A stretch of 64,000 bases of DNA from Corynebacterium fournieri (lineage in GTDB: Bacteria; Actinomycetota; Actinomycetes; Mycobacteriales; Mycobacteriaceae): positions 1,984,001 to 2,048,000 of the forward strand of contig NZ_CP047210.1 in the NCBI RefSeq assembly GCF_030408775.1. The letters are read 5' to 3'. The translations under genes were made by a program, and so were the position numbers. The notes under the pieces are model-generated. The model made no database searches, was not told the origin of the DNA, and saw only the letters and a program-made list of their open reading frames with translations. Shown here in pieces: positions 45,803 to 54,325 of the stretch. How positions within the stretch are numbered: position 1 is the stretch's first letter; each line of letters opens with the position of its first letter.

Positions 45803-46922
45803 GCTCCCACATCTCCGCGCAAGTGGCGTCCACGACGTCCTTCCAATCCCCGGTGCGCTGGTAGATCGCGCGCTGGCGCTCGTAGCCCGCCCCGCGCTCG
45901 ATGATCTCGCGGACCAAGTGCAGCTCGTCTGTGCAACGCAGCTCTTCGGCGATGGGCGTGAGCTCGTCGATAAGCAACTGCAACTCGTTTTTCACCCAGT
46001 CCTCGTCCGTCTCACGCGAAGTGATCACCAGCGCATCCATGCCGTAGCGGGCGCCGCGCCACTTATTCTCGGCCACATGCCACTGCTGCAGCGTAGGCAG
46101 CTTTTCGCCGCGCTCCAGCATGCGGTCGTAGTGCACGACCAGGCAGTGCGTCAGGGCCACCACGGCAGCCAGCTCGCGCAAGTTGCTCGACGCGTCCGAG
46201 ATGCGCACCTCGATCGTGCCCCACTTCGCCGCCGGGCGGACATCGAAGTGCATCGAGCCGGTGTGGTTGATCACCCCCGAGGTTTGCTGGTCGCGCATGA
46301 AGCCCACCCACTCGTCCCAGCTCTGAAACTGGTACGGCATGCCCGCGGTAGGAAGTTGCTGGTACAGCATCGTGCGGTTGGACGCGTAGCCGGTATCGAT
46401 GCCGTCCCAGCCCGGGCTGGAGGCGGAAATGGCCAAAAGGTGCGGGTACTTGGTCATCACCGCGTTGATGATCGGCCACACCTTGTCCTCGTGGCTGATA
46501 CCCACGTGGCAGTGCGTGCCCCACAGCAGCATGTGCTGGCCCCAGTACTGGGTGCGGTTGACGATCTCCTCGTAGGTGTTCTTCGGGCTCAGCGGGTTAT
46601 TGCGGAAGTCCGAGAACGGGTGGCCGCCCGACGCCCACAGCTTCAGCCCCATCTCGTCGGCGATCTCCTTGACGGCGTTGAGGTCGCGCTGCAGGGCCCG
46701 GATGGCCTCCTTGGTGTTGGCGCACACCGGCGTGACCAGCTCGATCGTGTTTTGGAGGAACTCGCGTTCCAGGTGGATCTCGGGGTGCCGGGCCTGTACC
46801 TCCTCGATCACCTCAGCGGCGCGGGGCACAAGGTCGCGCGTTTCCGGGTCGACGAGGCAGACCTCCCACTCGACGCCGAGGGTGGGGCCTGCGGACCTGG
46901 CAAAATCGCGGAAAGGATCCAT
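45792..46922 (-). CDS. Carboxylate-amine ligase, YbdK/glutamate-cysteine ligase 2 family
   Basis: The 376-residue enzyme belongs to the GCS2 family, which forms gamma-glutamyl bonds with ATP. Landmarks are [16 protein letters not shown] at 16-31, [13 protein letters not shown] near 55-67, and HCHVGIS near 137-143. Corynebacteria do not rely on glutathione, so the substrate pair may not be Glu and Cys; annotation of the family as glutamate-cysteine ligase is partly based on weak activity. The ATG at 46922 lies in an AAAGGATCC context. It is convergent with mrpG, overlapping it tail to tail by 11 nt. Confidence 0.88.
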   Translation of the reverse strand: MDPFRDFARSAGPTLGVEWEVCLVDPETRDLVPRAAEVIEEVQARHPEIHLEREFLQNTIELVTPVCANTKEAIRALQRDLNAVKEIADEMGLKLWASGGHPFSDFRNNPLSPKNTYEEIVNRTQYWGQHMLLWGTHCHVGISHEDKVWPIINAVMTKYPHLLAISASSPGWDGIDTGYASNRTMLYQQLPTAGMPYQFQSWDEWVGFMRDQQTSGVINHTGSMHFDVRPAAKWGTIEVRISDASSNLRELAAVVALTHCLVVHYDRMLERGEKLPTLQQWHVAENKWRGARYGMDALVITSRETDEDWVKNELQLLIDELTPIAEELRCTDELHLVREIIERGAGYERQRAIYQRTGDWKDVVDATCAEMWELNP

Positions 46923-47029
46923 AGTGGTCGAGCCTATCCCCTGACACGCCCCCAGCAGGCCCCGAACGCGTGTTTATATGCGCGGGTGGGGTTTGAGGTT
47001 CGCTGCGGTTCAGACCGCCGACATGCCGA

Positions 47030-47095
47030 AACCGGCTACCTGGAACCGGCTACCAGCGTCATTTTCGCTTGGTAGCCGGTTCCTGGTAGCCGGTT
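47030..47095. repeat. Solo 66-bp nested palindrome (CCGGCTA family)
   Basis: Arms 47030-47054 and 47071-47095 pair over 25 nt with one mismatch around a 16-nt loop. The core CCGGCTA occurs at 47032 and 47046 and inverted in the other arm. Length, core and 14-nt spacing equal those of the two elements flanking the nuclease at 53372-54313, but no nuclease gene is adjacent. It lies between the YbdK-type gene start and the LytR_C gene end. Confidence 0.9.
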
Positions 47096-47117
47096 TTGCC
47101 GGGAATGCTCCGCAGGG

Positions 47118-48263
47118 CTAGCCGGCCAGCACCACTGCGACGGCCGAGCCGTTGTTCGCAGCCTGCTCCGGAAGGTTGCGTGCTCCCTCCGGCAGGTCGC
47201 CCTTCGCGCGGGCCGAGCCACCGACGCGGCGAGCCAGATCGCCTGCGACCTGCTCGGCGCCCGGCACGGCGGGATCGTAGAAGACGTAGGTCTCCGGGAA
47301 GACGCCGTAGACCTGCTCTGGCATGTTCATCACCTCGGCGTCAGCGGAGTTGTTAGCCACGTTGTACTGGCCCTTCAGCTGATCAGCGGTACGGCTGGCC
47401 AGCTCCGGGGTGCCGGAGTTGTTGTAGACGTAGACCTGCGCGGAAGCGTTGTCGATCGCCGCGCCTGCCGGAGCGGGAGCCGGCGCCGGTGCGGGCTGGC
47501 CGTTTTCAGCCGGCTGGCTCTCCGGGCGCTGCGCGTTCGGATCCTGCGCGTTGGGGTCCTGCGCGTTGGGGTCCTGCGCGTTCGGGTCGCCCTCGCCCGC
47601 GCGAACGGTGTCGGTCACGGTCGCGGTGTTCTGCGCGTTCGGGTCCCCCGCCGGGGCAGCCGGTGCGGAGGAGCCCGCGTTATCGCCGGCCGGGGCGGCC
47701 GAGGAAGCCGCGGTGGTCGCCGGCGCAGCGCCTTCGCCGTCGCCGCCGTTGTCGTCCTGGGTCATCTTCCAGATGCCCCACAGCGCCAGCAACGCCGCGA
47801 CGGCGATCAGAATCATGGCCAGACCGCGCTTGGGCAGGCCGCCTTCCGCAGCGCCAGCAGCTGCTTTACGACGCCCCTTCGGCTCATCCTCATACGGCTC
47901 TTCGTACACCGCGTCGTCCGCGGACCGGGCGTGGCCGCGCGCACCAGCAGCCGTGGCACCGGCTGCGCCTGCGGCGGCGTAGTCGACGTCCTCGATGTAC
48001 TCGGAGTCGTCGTCGCGGCGGTGCGCGCCGCGGTAGCCGGTGTCGGCTACGGCCTGGTCAGAGCCGTAATCGCGGCCGTAATCTGCCTCGTAATCGGCGC
48101 CATATTCGGGGCCGTAATCGTCGACGATTTCGGCGTCGATCGGCTCGGTGCTCTCGTAAGCGCCGTCAGCGCCATAAGCGCCGTCGTAGGACTCGCTGGA
48201 GTACTTGTTGTAGCGCGTCGAGCCGGAATCGGGGCGGTTATTGCCATAGTTGTCGTTAGTCAC
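47118..48263 (-). CDS. Membrane protein with LytR C-terminal (LytR_C) domain
   Basis: The 381-residue protein has a cytoplasmic Tyr/Asp/Gly-rich N-terminal region of about 150 residues and one transmembrane helix (LAMILIAVAALLALWGIW near 155-172). A Ala/Pro/Asn linker contains four tandem PNAQD-type pentapeptides (15-bp DNA repeats, 47527-47590), and a LytR_C domain ends the protein (QVYVYNNSGTPELA onward). The enzymatic LCP domain is missing, so it is not itself a phosphotransferase. LytR_C domains occur in cell-wall assembly proteins of actinobacteria. GTG 48263 follows TAGAGT by 7 nt, indicating a leaderless start. It lies next to DUF3263, a conserved pairing. Confidence 0.8.
   Translation of the reverse strand: MTNDNYGNNRPDSGSTRYNKYSSESYDGAYGADGAYESTEPIDAEIVDDYGPEYGADYEADYGRDYGSDQAVADTGYRGAHRRDDDSEYIEDVDYAAAGAAGATAAGARGHARSADDAVYEEPYEDEPKGRRKAAAGAAEGGLPKRGLAMILIAVAALLALWGIWKMTQDDNGGDGEGAAPATTAASSAAPAGDNAGSSAPAAPAGDPNAQNTATVTDTVRAGEGDPNAQDPNAQDPNAQDPNAQRPESQPAENGQPAPAPAPAPAGAAIDNASAQVYVYNNSGTPELASRTADQLKGQYNVANNSADAEVMNMPEQVYGVFPETYVFYDPAVPGAEQVAGDLARRVGGSARAKGDLPEGARNLPEQAANNGSAVAVVLAG
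47527..47590. repeat. Four tandem 15-bp coding repeats (PNAQD)
   Basis: The 15-bp unit CTGCGCGTTSGGRTC (plus-strand reading) is repeated in frame in the LytR_C linker. Copy number could vary by slippage without breaking the frame. Confidence 0.8.
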
Positions 48264-48321
48264 AGTGGAAACTCTAACCACACGCCTCCCGAAAGCAGGC
48301 ACAACACACCGTGAACCTCAA

Positions 48322-48543
48322 CTAGAGGTTAGACCTTTGGCCGTCGCGAAGCCTCTGCAACCGCCTGACCAGCTGCGGCTCAGCCGCGAGCGCATCGGGC
48401 GAGTCGAGCAGACCGTTCAAACGTTGGTAGTAGCGGATCGGCTGCATGCCCAGCTCAGCGCGGATCGCGTCCTCGCGCGCGCCGATCGACCTGGGGGCGC
48501 GCGCGGCGAAGCGGAGCACGGCGAGGTCGGTCTCGGTAAGCAT
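48322..48543 (-). CDS. DUF3263 protein (73 residues)
   Basis: A small cytoplasmic protein starting MLTETDLAVLRFAARAPRS, with GMQPIRYYQRLNGLLD in the middle, the hallmark of actinobacterial DUF3263. The fold looks like a small helical DNA-binding domain, but function is unknown. It is divergent from def: only 15 nt separate the two ATGs and the intervening TAATATATT looks like a shared -10. The LytR_C gene follows 58 nt downstream on the same strand. Confidence 0.85.
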   Translation of the reverse strand: MLTETDLAVLRFAARAPRSIGAREDAIRAELGMQPIRYYQRLNGLLDSPDALAAEPQLVRRLQRLRDGQRSNL

Positions 48544-48546
48544 GCC

Positions 48547-48555
48547 TAATATATT
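48547..48555. promoter_or_regulatory. Shared -10 region of DUF3263 and def
   Basis: TAATATATT lies between two near-symmetric GGCATG ends that contain the two start codons. On the plus strand TAATAT is 6 nt before the def ATG; on the minus strand AATATA is 6 nt before the DUF3263 ATG. Both genes may be leaderless. Confidence 0.5.
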
Positions 48556-48558
48556 GGC

Positions 48559-49137
48559 ATGACCATCCGACCCATCGTTATCCACGGCGACCCGGTGCTG
48601 CACGAGCCCACCAAAGAGGTCACCCAGCCCGTCGAGGAGCTGCAGGAGCTCATCGCCGACATGCACGAGACAATGGACGCCGCCCACGGCGTGGGCCTGG
48701 CCGCCAACCAGATCGGCGTGCCGCTGCGCATCTTCGTTTACCACTGTCCGGACGGCGACACCATGCGCCGCGGCACCGTGATCAACCCGGTGCTGGAAAC
48801 CTCCGAGATCCCCAAGACCATGCCCGCCGACAACGGTGACGACGACGAGGGCTGCCTGTCCGTGCCGGGCTACGGCTGGCCCACCGGCCGCGCGGACTGG
48901 GCTAAGGTCACGGGCTTGGACGAAAACGGCAACCCGATCGAGATCGAGGGCACTGGCTTTTTCGCCCGCTGCCTGCAGCACGAGACCGGCCACCTTGACG
49001 GGTTCTTGTACACGGACGTGCTCACCGGCCGCTACAAGAAGGAAGCGAAGCGCGTCATCCGCGACAACGGCTGGAAAGAGGCAGGTCACACCTGGTTGCC
49101 GGGCACCGACGAAGATCCATTCGGCCACGACGCCTAA
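48559..49137 (+). CDS. def: Peptide deformylase
   Basis: The 192-residue enzyme removes the formyl group from nascent N-terminal methionine. All three motifs are present: [10 protein letters not shown] at 44-53, EGCLSVPG at 97-104 with metal ligand Cys99, and QHETGHLDG at 140-148 with ligands His141 and His145 and catalytic Glu142. There is a Cys at residue 138 as well. A 20-residue C-terminal extension is normal for actinobacterial type I enzymes. The start has no Shine-Dalgarno and lies 6 nt after TAATAT. Confidence 0.95.
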   Translation: MTIRPIVIHGDPVLHEPTKEVTQPVEELQELIADMHETMDAAHGVGLAANQIGVPLRIFVYHCPDGDTMRRGTVINPVLETSEIPKTMPADNGDDDEGCLSVPGYGWPTGRADWAKVTGLDENGNPIEIEGTGFFARCLQHETGHLDGFLYTDVLTGRYKKEAKRVIRDNGWKEAGHTWLPGTDEDPFGHDA

Positions 49138-49155
49138 CACGCTAAGATGTTCGCC

Positions 49156-50214
49156 ATGCGTATCCCAGCCGCCATCGTCGCCGCGTCGCTCACCCTCGCC
49201 CCTGCGACGCCTGTGGAGCAGTTGCTTAGCGACGTCTCCACCACCCACGAGTCCTCCGTCACCGCGATCAACAGCGCGGAGACGGACGAGGAGGTCCGCG
49301 AGGCGCTGATCTCGTGGCGCAAGGAGCTCATCGCCGCCGCCGACGAGCTGGCCGAGCTGCGCGAGGAAGCGGCCGAAGATGGCCTGACCGACGATGAGAA
49401 GGACACCTTCGACAAGGCCGCGGCCGAGATTAAGCGCGAGCGCGCCGGCGTGCGTGAGCTGCGTGCGGAGCTTTTGCCTGACGACGCTCCGGTGGTCGTG
49501 CCCGCTCCCCTCGAGGGCCTGGGCGGGCTGCTGGGCACCACCGCATTCGATGCCTACGAGCGCTCGGACAACGGCGACACCCCGATCGTGTTCGGCATCC
49601 CCGGCGCGCAGCGCACGGAAGCGGCGGAGACCACTGCAACGTCGCCGAAGACCAGTGCAACGGCACCGGCTACCACGCGGGCGACCAAACCGACCGTGGC
49701 GAAGGAGCCGACTGCCCCCAGCACTGCGGCCGAGTTCGGCTCCGAGGTGACCCACCGCGTGGAGCGTCTCCAGGACTCCGATGACTCCGAGGAGACCACC
49801 GAGGAGACCACCACGGCTACGGACTCCTCCACCACGTCGACGACCACGTCGGCCTCGGAGACCACCACCGCAACAGCGTCGAACCTGTCCGGCAGCTCCA
49901 CCACCTCCTCTGCGACGACCACGACGCCGTCGTCCACTACTTCTGCGTCCACGACCAGCTCGTCGTCCAGTTCGCGCTCCGTGATGCAAAACCGCACCAC
50001 GTCGGCGACCTCCAGCTCCTCCAGCTCGACCACCACCTCGAAGACCTCCTCTTCTACGTCGAAGACCACGACGTCGGACGACGAGCGCGACGGCGACCTG
50101 GCGGATACCGGCACCCCGATGCGCGGCCTGATCGCCGCCGGCACCCTCGCCCTGCTGTTGGGCGCGACCCTGGTGCTCACCGGCATGGTGCGCCCGCGCG
50201 GGTCGCGCAAGTAA
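49156..50214 (+). CDS. Surface protein with coiled-coil head, Ser/Thr stalk and LADTG signal
   Basis: The 352-residue product is not a recognised family. It has a short signal peptide (cleavage near LAPAT), a Glu/Ala-rich helical region (about 20-105) likely to be a coiled coil, and a long Thr/Ser/Ala-rich stalk of probably extended structure. It ends with LADTG-hydrophobic-RPRGSRK. LADTG fits a class E sortase, such as that at 6161-6871. ATG 49156 follows TAAGAT by 7 nt (leaderless type), which is why the upstream ATG at 49147 was not used. It lies between def and a NAGS-like gene. Confidence 0.65.
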   Translation: MRIPAAIVAASLTLAPATPVEQLLSDVSTTHESSVTAINSAETDEEVREALISWRKELIAAADELAELREEAAEDGLTDDEKDTFDKAAAEIKRERAGVRELRAELLPDDAPVVVPAPLEGLGGLLGTTAFDAYERSDNGDTPIVFGIPGAQRTEAAETTATSPKTSATAPATTRATKPTVAKEPTAPSTAAEFGSEVTHRVERLQDSDDSEETTEETTTATDSSTTSTTTSASETTTATASNLSGSSTTSSATTTTPSSTTSASTTSSSSSSRSVMQNRTTSATSSSSSSTTTSKTSSSTSKTTTSDDERDGDLADTGTPMRGLIAAGTLALLLGATLVLTGMVRPRGSRK

Positions 50215-50217
50215 GGC

Positions 50218-50817
50218 GTGTCCCGGATCTTCCGCTCCGACGAGGTCGCCGTGGGCGACCGCGTCGTGGTGCGCCAACGCCGCGGCGAGCACGCCAGCGA
50301 CATCATCGGCCACGTGCTCTCGCTCGACCCGCTGGTGATCCGCCCGCAGGAGGTCGGCGGCTTCCCGTCGTCGAAAGAGGCGATTGAGGTCTCAGACCTG
50401 CACATCATCAAAAAGCTCTCCCCGCGCACGGTGCGCAACTCCGAGATCCGCTCGCTAGAGCGGCGCCTGGCAGACCGCCTCGACGTGACAGAAGAACAAT
50501 GGGCCGGCGGCTGGTGCATGCGCACCGGCGCAGGAGACGAGGCCAATTCCGCTGTCCCCCTCGGCCCGGCCGCCGGCTTCGAGCCACTGCCGCTCGAGGC
50601 AATCCGCGCCTTCTACGCCGACCGGGGGCTGCCGGTGCGCCTGACTATCCCGGAACGCATCGGCAAACCCGCCTTGAAAGTGCTCGACGACGCGTGGACG
50701 CTCCACGACGAGCAGGTTGCGTGGGTTGCAGGGGACGCCTTCGGTGTGGCGTCGCTAAGCGCACTGCCCGCAGGGGCCATGGAGCATCATCGCCGACGGA
50801 TGGCGACGCTAGGCTAG
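50218..50817 (+). CDS. N-acetylglutamate synthase-like (Cg3035 family) protein, probably truncated
   Basis: The 199-residue product has an SH3-like N-terminal region (about 8-65: VAVGDRVVVRQRRG, IGHVLSLDPLVIRP) and the first part of a GNAT-like domain (AIRAFYADRGLPVRLTIPE). This matches the N-terminal arrangement of the C. glutamicum Cg3035 NAGS, which also precedes xthA and cls. As I recall the family is around 330 residues with an acetyl-CoA-binding GNAT half; here the frame stops at 50817 and xthA begins 5 nt later, so that half is missing. Activity is doubtful. GTG start 4 nt after the previous stop. Confidence 0.65.
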   Translation: MSRIFRSDEVAVGDRVVVRQRRGEHASDIIGHVLSLDPLVIRPQEVGGFPSSKEAIEVSDLHIIKKLSPRTVRNSEIRSLERRLADRLDVTEEQWAGGWCMRTGAGDEANSAVPLGPAAGFEPLPLEAIRAFYADRGLPVRLTIPERIGKPALKVLDDAWTLHDEQVAWVAGDAFGVASLSALPAGAMEHHRRRMATLG

Positions 50818-50822
50818 GCCGC

Positions 50823-51614
50823 ATGCGAATCGCCACATGGAACGTCAACTCGGTGCGCACCCGCGCCGAGCGGATCGCCGCCTTCCTCGAACGCGAGGAC
50901 GTGGACGTGCTGGCGATGCAAGAAACCAAAACCGCGGACTCTAAGTTCCCCTACTCCACCTTCGAAGCCGCAGGCTACGAGGTCGCGCACGTGGGCGTGA
51001 GCCAATGGAACGGCGTGGCCATCGCCTCACGGGTGGGGCTGGACAACGTCCGCGACAGCTTCGAGCGCCAACCCGCATTTGCCAAAACCGGCGAGCCGCA
51101 GCGCGAAGCCCGCGCCGTGGGAGCCGTCTGCGGCGGAGTGGACGTGTGGAGCCTGTACGTGCCCAACGGCCGCGAGATCGGCGACCCGCACTACGACTAC
51201 AAACTGCAGTTTCTGTGGTCCCTGGCCGACCAGGTCCAGCCCGGCGAGCTGCAGGTCTACATGGGCGACTTCAACGTCGCGCCCCGCGACGAGGACGTGT
51301 GGGACATCTCCTGGTTCGAAGGAAAAACCCACGTCACCGAGCCGGAGCGCGCCGCCTTTGAAATGCTGCTCGAATCCGGACTCTACGAGGTCACGCACGA
51401 GCAGCCCTACACGTTCTGGGACTACAAATCCATGCGCTTCCAGAAAAACGAGGGCATGCTCATCGACTTCCAGCTCGCCACCAAACCCATGTTTGACCGC
51501 GTGCAGCGCGCCTTCGTCGACGTGGAGGAACGCAACGGCAAAGGTGCTTCCGACCACGCCCCCGTGATCGTGGACTACGACACCCGCGGCCTGGCCTACG
51601 ACGACGTTAGGTGA
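50823..51614 (+). CDS. xthA: Exodeoxyribonuclease III (exonuclease III family)
   Basis: The 263-residue enzyme is an AP endonuclease and 3'-exonuclease in base excision repair. Family motifs are visible: TWNVNSVR at 5-12, QETK with metal ligand Glu34, YVPNGR near 113, GDFNVAP near 155, and SDHAP near the end. The start ATG lies 7 nt after TAGGCT, so it may have its own leaderless transcript inside the operon. cls follows after 7 nt. Confidence 0.95.
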   Translation: MRIATWNVNSVRTRAERIAAFLEREDVDVLAMQETKTADSKFPYSTFEAAGYEVAHVGVSQWNGVAIASRVGLDNVRDSFERQPAFAKTGEPQREARAVGAVCGGVDVWSLYVPNGREIGDPHYDYKLQFLWSLADQVQPGELQVYMGDFNVAPRDEDVWDISWFEGKTHVTEPERAAFEMLLESGLYEVTHEQPYTFWDYKSMRFQKNEGMLIDFQLATKPMFDRVQRAFVDVEERNGKGASDHAPVIVDYDTRGLAYDDVR

Positions 51615-51621
51615 GGGCCCG

Positions 51622-53082
51622 ATGAGCCTGGACCTGTCGTGGTGGCAGTTCGCGGCCATGGTCGTGGACTACGCCATCAAGTTCGTGATGATCGGCGTCG
51701 TGCCGGGCGGGCGCAAACCCTCCTCCGCCAACGCGTGGCTGCTGCTCATCCTCCTGCTTCCCGTGGTGGGCCTGCCGTTGTACCTGCTGTTCGGCTCCAC
51801 CTTCGTCTCGCGGCGCCGCCACCGCATCCAGGTGCAGGCCCGCCGCGCGCTGGACGGAGCGTGGGCCGGCCCCGACGACACCAGCCGCCACCTGCCGCCC
51901 GAAACCGCCTCGCTGGTCCACCTCAACCGCGAGCTCACCGGCTACCCCGCCGTCCGCGGCGACGTGCGCGCCCTCTGGGCCGACTACCGCAAGACGATGC
52001 TGCGCATAGCCAAGCTTATCGACGGCGCTTCCGCCACCATCTCCATCGAAATCTACGCCGTCGCCTGGGACGACACCACGGACGTCGTCTTCCAAGCACT
52101 CGAACGCGCAGTACAGCGGGGCGTGCACGTGCGGTTACTGTTCGACCACATCGGCTCCGCCAAATACCCCGGTTTCAGGAAACTGAAAAAACGGCTGACC
52201 GACATCGGCGTGGACTGGCACATGATGCTGCCGCTAGCACCCCTGCGGGGACGCTGGCGACGCCCCGACCTGCGCAACCACCGCAAACTGGTGGTCATCG
52301 ACTCGCAGGTGGCGTTCCTCGGCTCCCTCAACCTCATCGACCGCGGCTACCTCATGCCCGGCCACGTCCGCGCCGGCCGCCAATGGGTCGACGCATTCGT
52401 GGAGCTGGAAGGGCCCATCGTCTCCTCCGTGGAGTCCATGTTCGCCGTGGACTGGTACACAGAATCCGGCGAACGGTTGGATGTGGCGGGGGCGCCGGAG
52501 GAAACGTCGACAAGCAAAGGCGACGTGCTACAACTCGTCCCCTCCGGTCCCGGCTACCTCACCGAACCGAACCTGCGCATGTTCAACTCCATGATCCACA
52601 ACGCCAAAGCACAGCTCACGCTCTGCTCGCCCTACTTCGTGCCCGAGGAATCCATGCTCGAGGCCATCACCTCCGCCTGCTACCGCGGCGTGCGCGTGGA
52701 CCTGCTCGTGGGCGAAAAGGCCGACCAGTTCATGGTGCAGCACGCGCAATCCGCCTACTACGAGGCGCTGCTCAAAGCCGGGGTGCACATCTGGGAATTC
52801 CCCGCGCCGTACGTGCTGCACACCAAATTCGTGCTCGCGGACCCCGGGCGCGAAGGCGCCGTCGGCGTGGTGGGATCCTCCAACATGGACATCCGCTCCT
52901 TCTCCCTGAACTACGAGTCCTCCCTGTTCGTCGCGTCCGGGTCACTCTTGCCGGCGCTGGAGCAGCTCGGCGCGAACTACCTGGCCGTCTCGCGGGAACT
53001 GACGCTGGAGCGGTGGGCGCAGCGGCCCTGGCACCGGCGGTATGTGGACAACGTGATGAAGCTGACGTCGGCGTTGCAATAG
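51622..53082 (+). CDS. cls: Cardiolipin synthase (phospholipase D superfamily)
   Basis: The 486-residue membrane enzyme has two N-terminal transmembrane helices (about 8-27 and 38-58) and two HKD motifs: NHRKLVVIDSQ near residue 217-227 and LHTKFVLADPG near 398-408, each followed by GSxN (GSLN, GSSNMD). It joins two phosphatidylglycerols to give cardiolipin. Shine-Dalgarno TGAGGG precedes the ATG. It is the last gene of the def-to-cls run. Confidence 0.93.
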   Translation: MSLDLSWWQFAAMVVDYAIKFVMIGVVPGGRKPSSANAWLLLILLLPVVGLPLYLLFGSTFVSRRRHRIQVQARRALDGAWAGPDDTSRHLPPETASLVHLNRELTGYPAVRGDVRALWADYRKTMLRIAKLIDGASATISIEIYAVAWDDTTDVVFQALERAVQRGVHVRLLFDHIGSAKYPGFRKLKKRLTDIGVDWHMMLPLAPLRGRWRRPDLRNHRKLVVIDSQVAFLGSLNLIDRGYLMPGHVRAGRQWVDAFVELEGPIVSSVESMFAVDWYTESGERLDVAGAPEETSTSKGDVLQLVPSGPGYLTEPNLRMFNSMIHNAKAQLTLCSPYFVPEESMLEAITSACYRGVRVDLLVGEKADQFMVQHAQSAYYEALLKAGVHIWEFPAPYVLHTKFVLADPGREGAVGVVGSSNMDIRSFSLNYESSLFVASGSLLPALEQLGANYLAVSRELTLERWAQRPWHRRYVDNVMKLTSALQ

Positions 53083-53090
53083 GCGTTGGT

Positions 53091-53165
53091 GCCGGCGGCT
53101 CGGCGGGGGCGGCGGCTCGGCGGGGGCGGGGTCTGCGCTTGCGGCTCGGGGCGGCGGCTCGGAGG
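53091..53165 (+). repeat. G-rich low-complexity tract
   Basis: Imperfect repeats of CGGCGGCTCGGCGGGGG contain several runs of four or five G. This could form a G-quadruplex in the plus strand and may be the cls transcript end. Confidence 0.6.
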
Positions 53166-53250
53166 GCGCGTTTGCGCTTGCGGCACAGCCCGCGCCCCAG
53201 CCCCCAGCCCGCGCCCATCCCGCGCCCGCGCTTGCGCCCCCTTCCCGCGG

Positions 53251-53316
53251 AACCGGCTACCTCCAACCGGCTACCGGGCGAAAAACCCAGTGGTAGCCGG
53301 TTGGAGGTAGCCGGTT
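53251..53316. repeat. 66-bp nested palindrome, left flank of DUF559 unit 2
   Basis: Arms 53251-53275 and 53292-53316 form a perfect 25-bp inverted repeat around a 16-nt loop. The core CCGGCTA occurs at 53253 and 53267 and inverted in the other arm. It lies 55 nt past the nuclease stop. The reverse complement of the right-flank element matches it along its whole length, loop included, so the two are terminal inverted repeats. The match continues outward by CCGCGG. Confidence 0.92.
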
Positions 53317-53371
53317 TTGGGGTTCGGGCCCTCATGGCGCGGGCCTGCCCCACCCCGGCCGGGCTCGGCCC

Positions 53372-54313
53372 CTACCGTGGGCGGTGCACAGTGGCGCGGA
53401 CACGCACAGACGGATTCGCGTCCGCTTCCGCCTTCATTTCCAGGATTCGGCGGATGCACCCTTCGGGGTCGCGGATGATCTCTGCGGGAAACAACCGGAT
53501 GACGGCGTACCCCTGCTCCTTCAACCAGCGATCGCGCGTTTCCTGCTTGATCACTTCCTCGTAAGGTTTGTTCTTGAACTTGAGGTAGCCGTCGATCTCG
53601 ATGACCAGCGTTCCCCACAGCAGGTCAACTCGGTATTTCCGGCCTATCCACATCTGCTCGTCGACCTTGATTCGGCGCAGCGCCAACAGCACTCGAATGA
53701 CAGACTCGAACGGCGATTCCGACTTGGCAGAGCTCAGGGCCACAGCTTGCCTCGCCCGGCCGATCCCCCGTTTTCCCCGCATGCGTTCCGCCACCGCAAG
53801 GATGCGGTCGCACCAAGATTGCTGGTCAATCGGCGACGTGCCGGAGTATCGCCCGTCAATGGCAGCCACCGCTTCAGGGATCCCGTGGAACCTCGCGATA
53901 TCCGCCACAGTGCGGGCCGGGGTAGTCACGCGCAGTGTTGCGCCTGCACCGGCGCGATCGAGCGGTTGGCGGACCTCCCAGTCGACCTCCGGGACACGGA
54001 TGTGGCGGTAGAGCACCCCTTCCGGCCACTGCCTTTTCGGGGGCGGGTTGCCGTTGGTCTGCGCCAACTCAACCAGCTCCTCCCCGTTGGGAACGACCCA
54101 CAAACCGTTCAGGCGTGCGGCGGATCTGCCCACCAGCACCGATTTGTAGGCGGCCGCCGATACGGAATAGCAGCGCAGATACTCCCGTTCGTGCGATGCC
54201 AGGCCGTCCCAATCGGCAGTGGCGATGAATTTGGTTGCCGAGAGTTGTCGGCAATCCTGCCCTTCAGCAGCTTGCCTGGACAACAACATCCCAGCGAGGC
54301 GTGCGCGGTCCAT
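53372..54313 (-). CDS. DUF559-type (PD-(D/E)xK, VSR-fold) nuclease with AbiEi-like N-terminal region, copy 2
   Basis: The 313-residue paralogue of the 7809-8747 product aligns with it from end to end without gaps. Candidate active-site residues are again Glu203 (FESVIR), Asp230 (YRVDLLW), Glu239 and Asp241 (VIEIDG), followed by WLKEQGYAVIRLFP. The N-terminal part shares LSATKF, LRCY and GRSAAR. The gene sits inside terminal inverted repeats at 53251-53316 and 54408-54473. A run of nine G (plus-strand C 54317-54325) lies where the Shine-Dalgarno should be, 3 nt before the ATG, with a run of seven G a little further up; slippage there could switch expression. Endonuclease activity is inferred from the family. 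Confidence 0.7.
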   Translation of the reverse strand: MDRARLAGMLLSRQAAEGQDCRQLSATKFIATADWDGLASHEREYLRCYSVSAAAYKSVLVGRSAARLNGLWVVPNGEELVELAQTNGNPPPKRQWPEGVLYRHIRVPEVDWEVRQPLDRAGAGATLRVTTPARTVADIARFHGIPEAVAAIDGRYSGTSPIDQQSWCDRILAVAERMRGKRGIGRARQAVALSSAKSESPFESVIRVLLALRRIKVDEQMWIGRKYRVDLLWGTLVIEIDGYLKFKNKPYEEVIKQETRDRWLKEQGYAVIRLFPAEIIRDPEGCIRRILEMKAEADANPSVRVRATVHRPR

Positions 54314-54316
54314 GAT

Positions 54317-54325
54317 CCCCCCCCC
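54317..54325. repeat. Nine-base C/G homopolymer at the ribosome binding site of nuclease copy 2
   Basis: C9 on the plus strand is G9 on the coding strand, ending 3 nt before the ATG. A second run, C7, lies at 54337-54343. Such runs are prone to slipped-strand changes. Confidence 0.8.

Noticed and set aside
47527-47590. 15-bp tandem repeats as a regulatory array
   Set aside because: They lie in frame in the LytR_C linker and encode PNAQD repeats, so they are explained as coding repeats.
48322-50313. 663-codon minus-strand open frame
   Set aside because: Only its last 73 codons are a real gene (DUF3263, 48322-48543). The rest is antisense to def and to the Ser/Thr-rich surface protein, and has low-complexity Gly/Arg composition.
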